A stretch of DNA of 64,000 bases, taken from the NCBI RefSeq assembly GCF_900110275.1, contig NZ_FODC01000001.1, forward strand, positions 434,001 through 498,000, read 5' to 3'. The translations under genes were made by a program, and so were the position numbers. The DNA comes from Duganella sp. CF517 (lineage in GTDB: Bacteria > Pseudomonadota > Gammaproteobacteria > Burkholderiales > Burkholderiaceae_D). Positions within the stretch are counted from its first letter, which is position 1; every line of letters starts with the position of its first letter. Under the pieces are notes generated by a model. It ran no database searches, had not been told where the DNA came from, and worked only from the letters and a program-made list of their open reading frames with translations. Of this stretch, positions 41,927 through 50,347 are shown in pieces.

Positions 41927-42949
41927 ATGACCAACAAAAATCCTGCTCGCCGCCTCGTCGTCACCTCGTTGCTGGCCGCATCGGCGCTGTTCATGGGCCT
42001 GCCGCTGCAAGCCAGCGCCGCCGAAACCGTGCTGCTGAACGCCTCGTACGACGTCGCGCGCGAACTGTTCAAGGAGATCAACCCGGTATTCGTTGCCGAC
42101 TGGAAGAAGACCACCGGCGAAACCGTCAACGTCAACCAGTCGCACGGCGGCTCGTCCAAGCAGGCCCGCTCCGTCGCCGACGGCATGGAAGCGGCCGTTG
42201 TCAGCATGAACCAGGCGAATGACATCGATTTGCTGGCCGATCGCGGCCTGGTGGTGCAGGATTGGGCCAAGAAGTTCCCCAACAACGCCGCGCCGTTCTA
42301 CTCGACGATGGTATACCTCGTCCGCAAGGGCAATCCGAAGCAGATCAAGGACTGGGCCGACCTGGCCAAGCCGGGTGTCAAGGTGGTCATCCCGAATCCC
42401 AAAACCGCCGGCAACGGCCGCTACACGTATCTGGCGGCCTGGGGCTCGGTGGTGAAAAAAGGCGGCACCGAGGCGCAGGCGCGCGATCTGGTCACCAAGA
42501 TATTCAAGAACGTGCCGGTGCTGGACGCCGGCGGCCGCGGCGCCACCACCACCTTCACCCAGCGCAACATCGGCGACGTGCTGGTGACCTTCGAAAACGA
42601 GGTGAATCTGGTGCGCGCCGAATTCGGCGACAACTTCGAGGTGGTCTACCCGTCGATCTCGATCCTGGCCGAGTCGCCGGTGGCGGTGGTCGACAAGGTG
42701 GTCGACCGTCGCGGCCTGCGCAAGCAGGCCACCGGCTACCTGAACTTCCTCTACACCGAGGAAGCGCAGGACATCATCGCCAAGCATTACTTCCGCCCGC
42801 GCTCGGAAAAGGCGTTCAAGAAGTACAGCGCCAATTTCCGCCAAATCACCATGTTCACGGTGGATGACGTCTTCGGCGGCTGGAAAGCGGCGCAGAAGAA
42901 GCATTTTGACGACGGCGGCGAATTCGACAAGATCTACCAGAACAAATAA
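41927..42949 (+). CDS. sbp: Periplasmic sulfate-binding protein
   Basis: A 340-residue binding protein. The signal peptide ends at about residue 31 (ASAAE). Mature features are LLNASYDVARELFKEINPVF and VNVNQSHGGSSKQARSVADG, both conserved in Sbp/CysP; these residues wrap the sulfate ion. PNPKTAGNGRYTYLAAW follows. It would serve a CysTWA-type transporter whose genes are not in the window. The gene stands alone between a palindrome-rich promoter region and a Mop-domain gene 104 bp downstream. Confidence 0.94.
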   Translation: MTNKNPARRLVVTSLLAASALFMGLPLQASAAETVLLNASYDVARELFKEINPVFVADWKKTTGETVNVNQSHGGSSKQARSVADGMEAAVVSMNQANDIDLLADRGLVVQDWAKKFPNNAAPFYSTMVYLVRKGNPKQIKDWADLAKPGVKVVIPNPKTAGNGRYTYLAAWGSVVKKGGTEAQARDLVTKIFKNVPVLDAGGRGATTTFTQRNIGDVLVTFENEVNLVRAEFGDNFEVVYPSISILAESPVAVVDKVVDRRGLRKQATGYLNFLYTEEAQDIIAKHYFRPRSEKAFKKYSANFRQITMFTVDDVFGGWKAAQKKHFDDGGEFDKIYQNK

Positions 42950-43053
42950 GGTTATACGGATCGATTCGTTTGCAAAGGCCGCGAATGCCCTTAATCTGGA
43001 TGGGTAGTAATCAGCCGCAGTAGTTAGCTGCCCAACCAGACTAAGGATGCACG

Positions 43054-43275
43054 ATGGCCATTTCTGAAATTAATGTACGTAACCAGTTCCGCGGCAAGAT
43101 CAAGGAAATCATCTTCGGACCGGTGGTTTCGGAAGTCGATGTGGAAACCCAGCACGGCATCGTCACCTCGGTGATCACGTCGCGCTCGATCCATGACCTG
43201 GACCTGAAAGTGGGCAGCGAAGTCATCGCCCTGGTGAAATCCACCGAGGTGTCGATCGCCAAGATCAGCAGCTGA
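43054..43275 (+). CDS. Mop/TOBE-domain oxyanion-binding protein
   Basis: A 73-residue protein made of a single Mop (TOBE) domain: SEINVRNQFRGKIKEIIFG, VVSEVDVETQHGIVTSVITS, LKVGSEVIALVKSTEVSI. Such molbindins bind molybdate or related oxyanions as oligomers in the cytoplasm. AAGGAT precedes the ATG. It stands next to sbp, and a terminator follows 58 bp downstream. Confidence 0.93.
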   Translation: MAISEINVRNQFRGKIKEIIFGPVVSEVDVETQHGIVTSVITSRSIHDLDLKVGSEVIALVKSTEVSIAKISS

Positions 43276-43333
43276 GAGGTCAAGCAACGGCAGCACCCCG
43301 CAGTACCGGCCGCCGCCGCGGCCTGAAAGCCGA

Positions 43334-43366
43334 AAAGCCCCGAGCGCTCCCCCGCCTCGGGGCTTT
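43334..43366 (+). terminator. Rho-independent terminator after the Mop gene
   Basis: An 11-bp perfect stem (AAAGCCCCGAG at 43334-43344 with CTCGGGGCTTT at 43356-43366), an 11-base loop, and a TATTT follow-on. It closes the sbp/Mop transcription unit. Confidence 0.85.
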
Positions 43367-43532
43367 ATTTCTGGCTGATACAAAATAATAGAATCCGTAG
43401 GTTACATACAATAGACGAGAAACCACTTTAATGTTATCGTCTATCCTTCGTATTGCCGCATAGCTAGTCTTAGTTTTGCGTTGCGCCTTCTTCTGGCGCC
43501 CGTTTCACTCCTCACTCCCAAGAATACCTAAC

Positions 43533-44405
43533 ATGCTCAAGAAAATTGTTGCTGTATTGCTGAGTACGTTCACTGCGGCCGCGCTCGCAGTGCCGCTCGG
43601 CTCACAGTCCGTGCTGGTTGTCGAAGACGACACCGGCAAGGTCCTCCTCGAAAAAAACTCCACTGTTCAAGTACCGATCGCGTCGCTGACCAAGCTGATG
43701 ACCGCGATGGTGGTGCTCGACTCCAAACCGGACATGGCGGCGCCCATCAGCATCGACCAGGCCGACGTCGATATGCTCAAGCACAGCACCTCGCGCGTGC
43801 CGGTCGGCGCGGAAATCCCGCGTGGCGATGTGCTGCAATTGGCGCTGATGTCGTCAGACAACCGCGCCGCCGCATCGCTGGCCCGCACCTATCCGGGTGG
43901 CCCCGCCGCGTTCAAGGCGGCGGTCAACGCCAAGATCCGCGCGCTGGGCCTGACCCAGACCGTGATCGAGGAACCAACCGGTTTGTCGCCGCACAACCGC
44001 TCGACCGCGACCGATCTGGTCAAAATGGCAAAGGCCGCGTCGGCCTATCCGGAGATCGCCCGCATCACGACCGACACCAAGGACATCATCAAGATCAAGG
44101 GTCGCCAGGTGGAGTATCACAACACCAACCGCCTGGTCGGCGCCAAGGGTTGGGACGTCGGTTTGTCCAAAACCGGTTACACCGAAGAGGCTGGTCGCTG
44201 CCTGATCATGCGCTTTAAATCTGGTGGAAAGAACAACACGCTGGTGTTGTTGAATGCGAAAGCAAATTCGGCGCGGTTGATGGATGCGTTCAATATCCGC
44301 CGCTTTATTTCGGGTCCGATCGAGAAACCAAAAGTATTGAAGGCTGCGGCAAAAACCAAGAAGAAAGTTATCAAGGCTAACAAACGGAATCGTCGGGCCA
44401 TGTGA
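43533..44405 (+). CDS. pbpG: D-alanyl-D-alanine endopeptidase (PBP7 type)
   Basis: A 290-residue penicillin-binding protein. I start at ATG 43533 (MLKKIVAVLL), giving a clean signal peptide of about 19 residues; the frame upstream to 43476 is unlikely. Motifs are SLTK (51-54), SDN (108-110) and KTG (213-215), the three serine-peptidase motifs. EEPTGLSPHNRSTATDL is characteristic of PBP7/8. The C-terminal about 25 residues are Lys-rich. It trims peptidoglycan peptides in the periplasm. The longest gap before it (43276-43532) holds a terminator and presumably its promoter. Confidence 0.92.
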   Translation: MLKKIVAVLLSTFTAAALAVPLGSQSVLVVEDDTGKVLLEKNSTVQVPIASLTKLMTAMVVLDSKPDMAAPISIDQADVDMLKHSTSRVPVGAEIPRGDVLQLALMSSDNRAAASLARTYPGGPAAFKAAVNAKIRALGLTQTVIEEPTGLSPHNRSTATDLVKMAKAASAYPEIARITTDTKDIIKIKGRQVEYHNTNRLVGAKGWDVGLSKTGYTEEAGRCLIMRFKSGGKNNTLVLLNAKANSARLMDAFNIRRFISGPIEKPKVLKAAAKTKKKVIKANKRNRRAM

Positions 44406-44430
44406 TTTTGTTGTTGTAACAGCACGCTAA

Positions 44431-44458
44431 AAAACCGGACTTGCCTCCGGTTTTTTTT
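44431..44458 (+). terminator. Rho-independent terminator after pbpG
   Basis: AAAACCGGA (44431-44439) pairs with TCCGGTTTT (44446-44454), a 9-bp stem with a 6-base loop followed by further T residues to 44458. It lies 25 bp after the pbpG stop, and its reverse-strand A/T symmetry may also stop recD transcripts. The remaining gap up to recD (44459-44610) shows nothing recognisable. Confidence 0.9.
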
Positions 44459-44610
44459 CGTCTGTAAATTCGCAACCACGGCGTTTGGAGTGATCCGCCC
44501 CACGTGGATCTGCGGTTGCGCGTCCTTTCCATGCTGGATATTGGTGTTTTCGTGCTAATTTTTAGCTTGGTTCGAGCATCGAACGGCGTTCGGCTGTTCG
44601 GTGCGGTCGT

Positions 44611-46593
44611 TTAATTATCGAGGAGGTTGCGCAGGCCGCTAGCGCGCTGGGTGCGCTGGGCGATCGCGTCCAGCAGCACTTGGCCGTTCGGAGTCAGTAA
44701 CGTAAAGTAGTCGCGGGCGCGGGTGATGCCGGTGTAGATCAGCTCGCGCGCAAGCATGCCGCCGCTGTCTTTCGGCAGCGCCAGCACCGTGTGCTTGAAC
44801 TCGGAACCTTGTGATTTGTGCACCGTCATGGCGAACGCCGTTTCGACGTTGCGCAGCCTTGTGGCGAGCACGCTGCGGACGTTCTCGCCTTCCGAAAAGT
44901 ACACGCGCAGCGCGCCCGGACGCGCCGGGTCCGGCAACGTCAGGCCGATGTCGCCATTGAAAACGCCGGTGCCGTAGTCGTTGCGGGTGACCATCACCGG
45001 CCGCCCGACGTACCATTCGCCGGTTCTTTTCAGCAAACCGGCCGACTGCAATCTTTTTTCGACGACATCGTTCAAGCCGGTCACGCCCCACTCGCCCTCG
45101 CGCAGCGCGCACAAGATCCGGAAGGTTTCGAAGCTATTCAGTACAGATTTCACCCAAGCAAGTCGTATGACCTCCTCGCCTTCCGGCGCCCCTGCCGCGA
45201 TCATGTTGAGGTAATCCCGATAACCACCGGCTGCGCCCTGTCGACCCGCCAAAGCGATCTGCAGCAAGTCCGCAACTTGCGCCGGGTCGATCCAGGCGAC
45301 CTTTTCCTCGTCGCTCGCGCGCAGCACTTCGACCGCGGCGGCGGCGTCGCCGGCGTTGACGGCCAGCGCCAACGCGCCGATCGGACCGCCAAAACGACGG
45401 CTTTCGCGCAGCATCACCGTTTGCTGGGCGATCGGACCGCCGTTCCCGGCAAAGCTCGCCGGCAATCGCTGACCTGTGCTTTCTAGCACGTAGGTCAACG
45501 TTTCCGCGCCGTAGTCGCCGGCTTCGGCGTTGTGGCACAGGTCGCCCAATACCGCGCCGGCCTCCACAGAAGCGAGCTGGTCCTTATCACCCAGCATTAT
45601 CAAGGTGGCGGTCGGTGGCAGCGCGGCCAGCAGCGCCGACATCATCTCCAGGTGAATCATTGACGCCTCATCAACAATAAGCACGTCGACATCGAGTTGA
45701 TTGCCGGCGTGATGCTGGAACGCGCGCGTATCGGGCCGGGCGCCCAGCAAACTGTGCAAGGTCCGCGCCGCGCCCAGCTCCCGCTCCGGCATCACGTCAC
45801 GCACCCGCTGGTCCAGGCCGGCCAGCGCGACGTCGATCGATTGCTTGAGCCGGGCCGCCGCCTTGCCGGTCGGCGCGGCCAGCGCCACGCGCAGATCGGA
45901 ATGGCGGCCGCCGCTGGTTGCGAACAGCAGGGCCAGCAAGCGGGCGACCGTATAGGTCTTGCCGGTGCCGGGACCACCGGTGATGATGCCGAGCTTGCCT
46001 CGCATGGCGACCGCGCACGCGACCTTTTGCCAGTCGACGCCGCCGCCGCGCGCCGCATGGGGGAACAGGATGTCTAGCCAGCGGCGCACGCCGGCCACTT
46101 GGTCGTCGGCGTCGATGGCGATGACGCCGCCGAGCGCGCGGCTGCGCACCGCTTTGGCGACCAGCGTTTCGTCACGCCAATAACGGCGCAGATACAGCCG
46201 TTCGCCATCGAGCACCAGCGGCTGCTGGAAATCGAGGTCGCCAACGGGCCAAACCTGGTCGCAACCGGCAAGCAGAGTTCGCCAGGCGGCGGGGGTTTTC
46301 GGCCAGACGCCCACCGTGTCGCGCAGTTCGCGCCACTCGTCGCCGGTCCAGCCCAGCAAGGCGGCGGGGTCGGCAGACAATTCGTCCAGCATCAAACAAC
46401 TGTGGCCGCGCCCTTCCAGTTCCGACAACAGCACGCAAGCCACCATCAACTGCGGCGAACTGCTGCCAACGGAGGCAATGAAGCGCGCAAACGCCCCGCT
46501 CAGGCGGCGCAGGTGCCCGCTTTCGGTCAGCGCGTCGATCTGCGCGAACAGCGGCGCCGACGTTTCGGATGCCGGCCGTGTTTCAATAGTCAT
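44611..46593 (-). CDS. recD: RecBCD helicase subunit RecD
   Basis: A 660-residue 5'-3' SF1B helicase subunit. I start at ATG 46593 (MTIETRPASE); the open frame extends further upstream only because it runs antisense-like through recB. The Walker A is GGPGTGKT in LGIITGGPGTGKTYTVARLL. DVLIVDEASMIHLEMMSALL (motif II) and TVHKSQGSEFKHTVLAL (motif VI region) are clear. It overlaps recB by 11 bp and is the last gene of the recC-recB-recD order. Confidence 0.95.
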   Translation of the reverse strand: MTIETRPASETSAPLFAQIDALTESGHLRRLSGAFARFIASVGSSSPQLMVACVLLSELEGRGHSCLMLDELSADPAALLGWTGDEWRELRDTVGVWPKTPAAWRTLLAGCDQVWPVGDLDFQQPLVLDGERLYLRRYWRDETLVAKAVRSRALGGVIAIDADDQVAGVRRWLDILFPHAARGGGVDWQKVACAVAMRGKLGIITGGPGTGKTYTVARLLALLFATSGGRHSDLRVALAAPTGKAAARLKQSIDVALAGLDQRVRDVMPERELGAARTLHSLLGARPDTRAFQHHAGNQLDVDVLIVDEASMIHLEMMSALLAALPPTATLIMLGDKDQLASVEAGAVLGDLCHNAEAGDYGAETLTYVLESTGQRLPASFAGNGGPIAQQTVMLRESRRFGGPIGALALAVNAGDAAAAVEVLRASDEEKVAWIDPAQVADLLQIALAGRQGAAGGYRDYLNMIAAGAPEGEEVIRLAWVKSVLNSFETFRILCALREGEWGVTGLNDVVEKRLQSAGLLKRTGEWYVGRPVMVTRNDYGTGVFNGDIGLTLPDPARPGALRVYFSEGENVRSVLATRLRNVETAFAMTVHKSQGSEFKHTVLALPKDSGGMLARELIYTGITRARDYFTLLTPNGQVLLDAIAQRTQRASGLRNLLDN

Positions 46594-49500
46594 CTTGTGC
46601 CCCGTCATCCATCCGCGCCGCACCGGAGTAGCCGAGCAACCGGTCCAGTCCGTCCAGCAGCGCCGGGTCCGGCGCCATCCAATAACAACCGCGCGTCTGC
46701 GTGTTGGCAATGCCTCGCAAGAACAGGAACACGGCGCCCCCCAGATGCTCGGCCGGATCGTAGCGTTCGCCCAGGCGGCTTTGCAACAGCCGGTGCAGCG
46801 CCAACATGTAGATGGCGCCCTGGATGTCGTAGCGATGCTCGGCGATCGCCGCAACCAGCGCCGGCTCGTGGTAGGCGGCGTCGCCCGCGCCCAGCGCGTT
46901 CGACTTGTAATCGAGTACCCAGAATTTTCCCTCGTGCTCGAACACCAGGTCGGCGAAACCTTTGAGCATGCCGTGCAACTGCCGCTCCGGCAGCGACGGC
47001 CGCGCCGCGCCGTCCAGCAAATGCGCAACGCACAGTTGATCGAGCTCGCCGGTGTCGAGCCGCTCGCTCGGGAACCAGAACTCCATCTCCGGCAGCGGCG
47101 CTTCGATGCGGCTCAACGCCGCGTTCACATACGGCAGCTCGGTGGTGGCGATCTCGCGCAGCCAGGCCAGCGTGTCGCCTAGCCGGTTGCCCCAGCCCGC
47201 GCGCTCGACCCGGCGCGTCAGCCGCGCCTCGAAATTCTCCTGTTCGACGATGGCGAAACCCTCGTCGCCCATCCACTCCAACTGCTCGTGCAGGAAGTTA
47301 CCCGGCACGGAACCGCGCGGGAAGCGATGCCACGGCGCGTCCTCGACCCGCACCGGCAGCACGATGCCCGGCGCGTCGCCGTCTTCGAGCAAGGTGGCCT
47401 GCGAACCGTCGCGCGGCACCGGCGCCGCGCCCGCGTTGTCGGAAGAGCCGATCATGCCGGTCGGGCCGGTGCGCCGCGCCAGCGAGCTGAAACTGCCGAC
47501 CGACCAATCGCGCTCGAAACGGCCGGTGTAGTGCAGCGGTTCGAGCAACGGCGGGCGCTGTTCGATCCTGCTCAACCGTGTCGCCGGCTGCGGCGCCATG
47601 TCCAGGGTGACGATGTTGATCGCCGCGCAGCCCTTGCACGTATGCTCCCAGCGCTCCGTCACCAGATCGGACGGCAGCGCCTCGCCGCCGGTGAGCAGGT
47701 AGCCGAGCGCCGATTCGTGCAGGGTGTTGTCGCCCGCCTTGCGGCCGGCCAGCGCCGTCACGCCCAACCACAGGAAGTGGCGCGCTCGCGTCAGCGCCAC
47801 GTACAACAGGCGCAAATCCTCTTGCAGGCGCGCGCGCTCGACCAGTTCCATCGCCGTTTCGGTGAGCGCCATGTCGATCCGGCGCACGCCGTCATCGTCG
47901 CTGAACTCGAAGAAGCTGCGGTTGCGCCGCTCCACCTTGCGCGCCGTGACCGCGAACGGCAGATACACCAGCGGGTACTCCAGGCCTTTCGATTTGTGCA
48001 CCGTGACGACCTTCACCAGTTCGGCGTCGCTTTCCAGGCGCAGCACGCGCTCGTCGCCGGCGCCCTCGCCGCCTTCGATCTGTTCGGCGAGCCAGCGTAT
48101 CAGCGCCTGTTCGCCATCGAGCTGGCGGCTGGCCGATTGCAGCAGCTCGGCCAGATGCAGCAGATTGGTCAAGCGCCGCTCGCCGCCCGGTTGCCGCAGC
48201 AGGGCAGCCGGCAGTTGCAGCTCGTGGATGAAGCGGCGCAGCATCGCCAGCACACCCTGGCGCTGCCAGATGATGTGCAGCGCTTTGAGCTGCTCGACGC
48301 GCTCCTCCCATGCCAGTTCGTCCGATGTCATCAGCGCCAGGTGCGCCAGTTCCAGTCCGGCCGTGCGGGTGGCGTAGGCGGCCCGCGCCAGCGCGCCGTC
48401 GAGCGGATTCGCGACCGCCGACAGCCAGCGCAGCACGTCGGCCGCCTCCCCGCTGTCGGTCACCGAATCCTTGTCGGACAGGTAGACGCTGGCGATCTGG
48501 CGCCGCTGTAACGCGCGCCGTATCGCCGCCGCCTCCTTGCGGTCGCGCACCAGCACCGCGATATCGGCCGGCTTCAGGCGCTCGAATCCATCCGGGCCGT
48601 CGAAGCCGGAGCGTTCGTCGTTCAGCTTGGCGACGATGTCCTCGGCGCAGTGATGGGCGAAGAACTCGCGGTAGCTGTCGGCTTTCAGGTCTTGCGCGGC
48701 GCTGCACGCCACCACCAGCGCCGGCACGTCGCCGTCCGCGCCGACCATGCGTTCCTTGCGGCCCTTGGCGCCGACCGCCTCGAACGGCAGCGGGTTGACA
48801 CGCGTGCCCGGGTCGCGGAAGCGGAACGCGCCCCGTCCAAAACCGCCCTGCGCCGCCTCGCCCTCGGCGATCATGAACAGATGGTTGACCGCTTCCACGA
48901 CCGGCTTGGTGGAGCGGTAGTTGGTGCCCAGCTGATAATGACGACCGGTGGTGGCCTTGCGCGCCGACAGATAGCTGTGGATGTCGGCGCCACGGAAGCC
49001 GTAGATCGACTGTTTCGGATCGCCGATCAGGAACAGCCCCGTCTCCGGGTCGTTGTCCGCCACCCGGTACAGCAGGTTGAAGATCTGGTACTGGTTCGGC
49101 GCCGTGTCCTGGAACTCGTCGACCATCGCCACCGGATACTGCTCGGTGATGCGCTTGCGCAGCGCGTCGGCGTTCTCGCCCTGGAGCGCGGCGTTCAGAC
49201 GATCCAGCATGTCGGCGAAGCCGAATTGACGGTTGCGCTTTTTCAGCTCGTTCATACGATTGGCGACCGAGGCGGCGGCGTGGCGGTACAGCGCGTGCGC
49301 CATCGGCTCAAGCTCGTCGAGGGCCTGCTTTAGCACCCCGGTGGCGTCGAAGTCCTCCGGGATGGCGGCGCTGAAGCCTTTGGAAAAGGCGTCCTCGATA
49401 CCCCACGGCGTCAGCCGCTTCCAGGCCGTGTCGGTAATCTCGGGCAGCACGGCGCCCGGGTCCAGCGCCCAGGCGCGCAGACCGTTGAACCAGCCGGCCA

Positions 49501-50347
49501 GCGAATCGGGCCGCATCTTGTTACCGTTGAAGCACTTCGGCGACATCTCGCGGTGCTGGGCGATCCACTGTTCCATGCGGTTGGCGCGTTCGTGCCACCC
49601 GGCCTTCAGGCCGGCCAGTTGCGCCAGTTGCTCGCGCTGCACCGCGCCGATCAACGCCCCCAGCGACTGCGTCGCGTCGACATCGCCGATGATGTCGGCG
49701 CGCTTGACCAGTTCGCGGATCGACTTTTTCATCACGCCGACATCGCTCCAGCAAGACAGCAACGCCTCCAGCGACACCGCGTTGAGCGGATAGACCTGCT
49801 GCCGCCAGTAGTCGTGCGCGGCGTCCTCGAACAGCGCCTGCTCGTCGCTGACCAGCTCCTCGTCGAACAGGCTGCCGCTGTCGAAGGCGTGCTCGCGCAG
49901 CATGCGCTGGCACCAGGCGTCGATGGTGAAAATGGCCGCTTCGTCCATCGTCTCCGCCGCCAGCATCAGCCGGTGCGCGGCCCGTTGACGCTCGGCGTGG
50001 CTCGGGTACGATTCCAGGATCGCGTCCAGGTAATCGTCGCGGGTGTCGCCGTCGTCCATGTCCTCGAAGCGGCGCACGTAGGCCGCCGCCTCCACCAGCC
50101 GCTCGCGCACGCGGTTCGACAGCTCGCGCGTGGCGGCGCGGGTGAAGGTCATCACCAGGATATCGGCCGGCAGCAGCGGCCGGCGGTAGCCGTTCTCGCC
50201 GCCGTGGCCCAGCACCAGCCGCACATACAGCGCGGCGATGGTCCAGGTCTTGCCGGTGCCGGCGCTGGCCTCGATCAGGCGCGATCCGTGCAGCGGGAAC
50301 GTCAGCGGAGCGAGTTGATTAGTTTGTTGACGCGCGTCGTCGCTCAT
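46583..50347 (-). CDS. recB: RecBCD helicase-nuclease subunit RecB
   Basis: A 1254-residue protein. The start at 50347 overlaps the recC stop (ATGA); the longer frame is discarded. The UvrD-like helicase has Walker A IEASAGTGKTWT near residue 30, MVDEFQDTAPNQYQIF (motif II), and TVHKSKGLEYPLVYLPF (motif V). The C-terminal nuclease domain has GFADLVFEHEGKFWVLDYKSNALG, whose Asp and DYK residues are the RecB catalytic set. It loads RecA and degrades ends in double-strand-break repair. Confidence 0.96.
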   Translation of the reverse strand: MSDDARQQTNQLAPLTFPLHGSRLIEASAGTGKTWTIAALYVRLVLGHGGENGYRRPLLPADILVMTFTRAATRELSNRVRERLVEAAAYVRRFEDMDDGDTRDDYLDAILESYPSHAERQRAAHRLMLAAETMDEAAIFTIDAWCQRMLREHAFDSGSLFDEELVSDEQALFEDAAHDYWRQQVYPLNAVSLEALLSCWSDVGVMKKSIRELVKRADIIGDVDATQSLGALIGAVQREQLAQLAGLKAGWHERANRMEQWIAQHREMSPKCFNGNKMRPDSLAGWFNGLRAWALDPGAVLPEITDTAWKRLTPWGIEDAFSKGFSAAIPEDFDATGVLKQALDELEPMAHALYRHAAASVANRMNELKKRNRQFGFADMLDRLNAALQGENADALRKRITEQYPVAMVDEFQDTAPNQYQIFNLLYRVADNDPETGLFLIGDPKQSIYGFRGADIHSYLSARKATTGRHYQLGTNYRSTKPVVEAVNHLFMIAEGEAAQGGFGRGAFRFRDPGTRVNPLPFEAVGAKGRKERMVGADGDVPALVVACSAAQDLKADSYREFFAHHCAEDIVAKLNDERSGFDGPDGFERLKPADIAVLVRDRKEAAAIRRALQRRQIASVYLSDKDSVTDSGEAADVLRWLSAVANPLDGALARAAYATRTAGLELAHLALMTSDELAWEERVEQLKALHIIWQRQGVLAMLRRFIHELQLPAALLRQPGGERRLTNLLHLAELLQSASRQLDGEQALIRWLAEQIEGGEGAGDERVLRLESDAELVKVVTVHKSKGLEYPLVYLPFAVTARKVERRNRSFFEFSDDDGVRRIDMALTETAMELVERARLQEDLRLLYVALTRARHFLWLGVTALAGRKAGDNTLHESALGYLLTGGEALPSDLVTERWEHTCKGCAAINIVTLDMAPQPATRLSRIEQRPPLLEPLHYTGRFERDWSVGSFSSLARRTGPTGMIGSSDNAGAAPVPRDGSQATLLEDGDAPGIVLPVRVEDAPWHRFPRGSVPGNFLHEQLEWMGDEGFAIVEQENFEARLTRRVERAGWGNRLGDTLAWLREIATTELPYVNAALSRIEAPLPEMEFWFPSERLDTGELDQLCVAHLLDGAARPSLPERQLHGMLKGFADLVFEHEGKFWVLDYKSNALGAGDAAYHEPALVAAIAEHRYDIQGAIYMLALHRLLQSRLGERYDPAEHLGGAVFLFLRGIANTQTRGCYWMAPDPALLDGLDRLLGYSGAARMDDGAQDDY

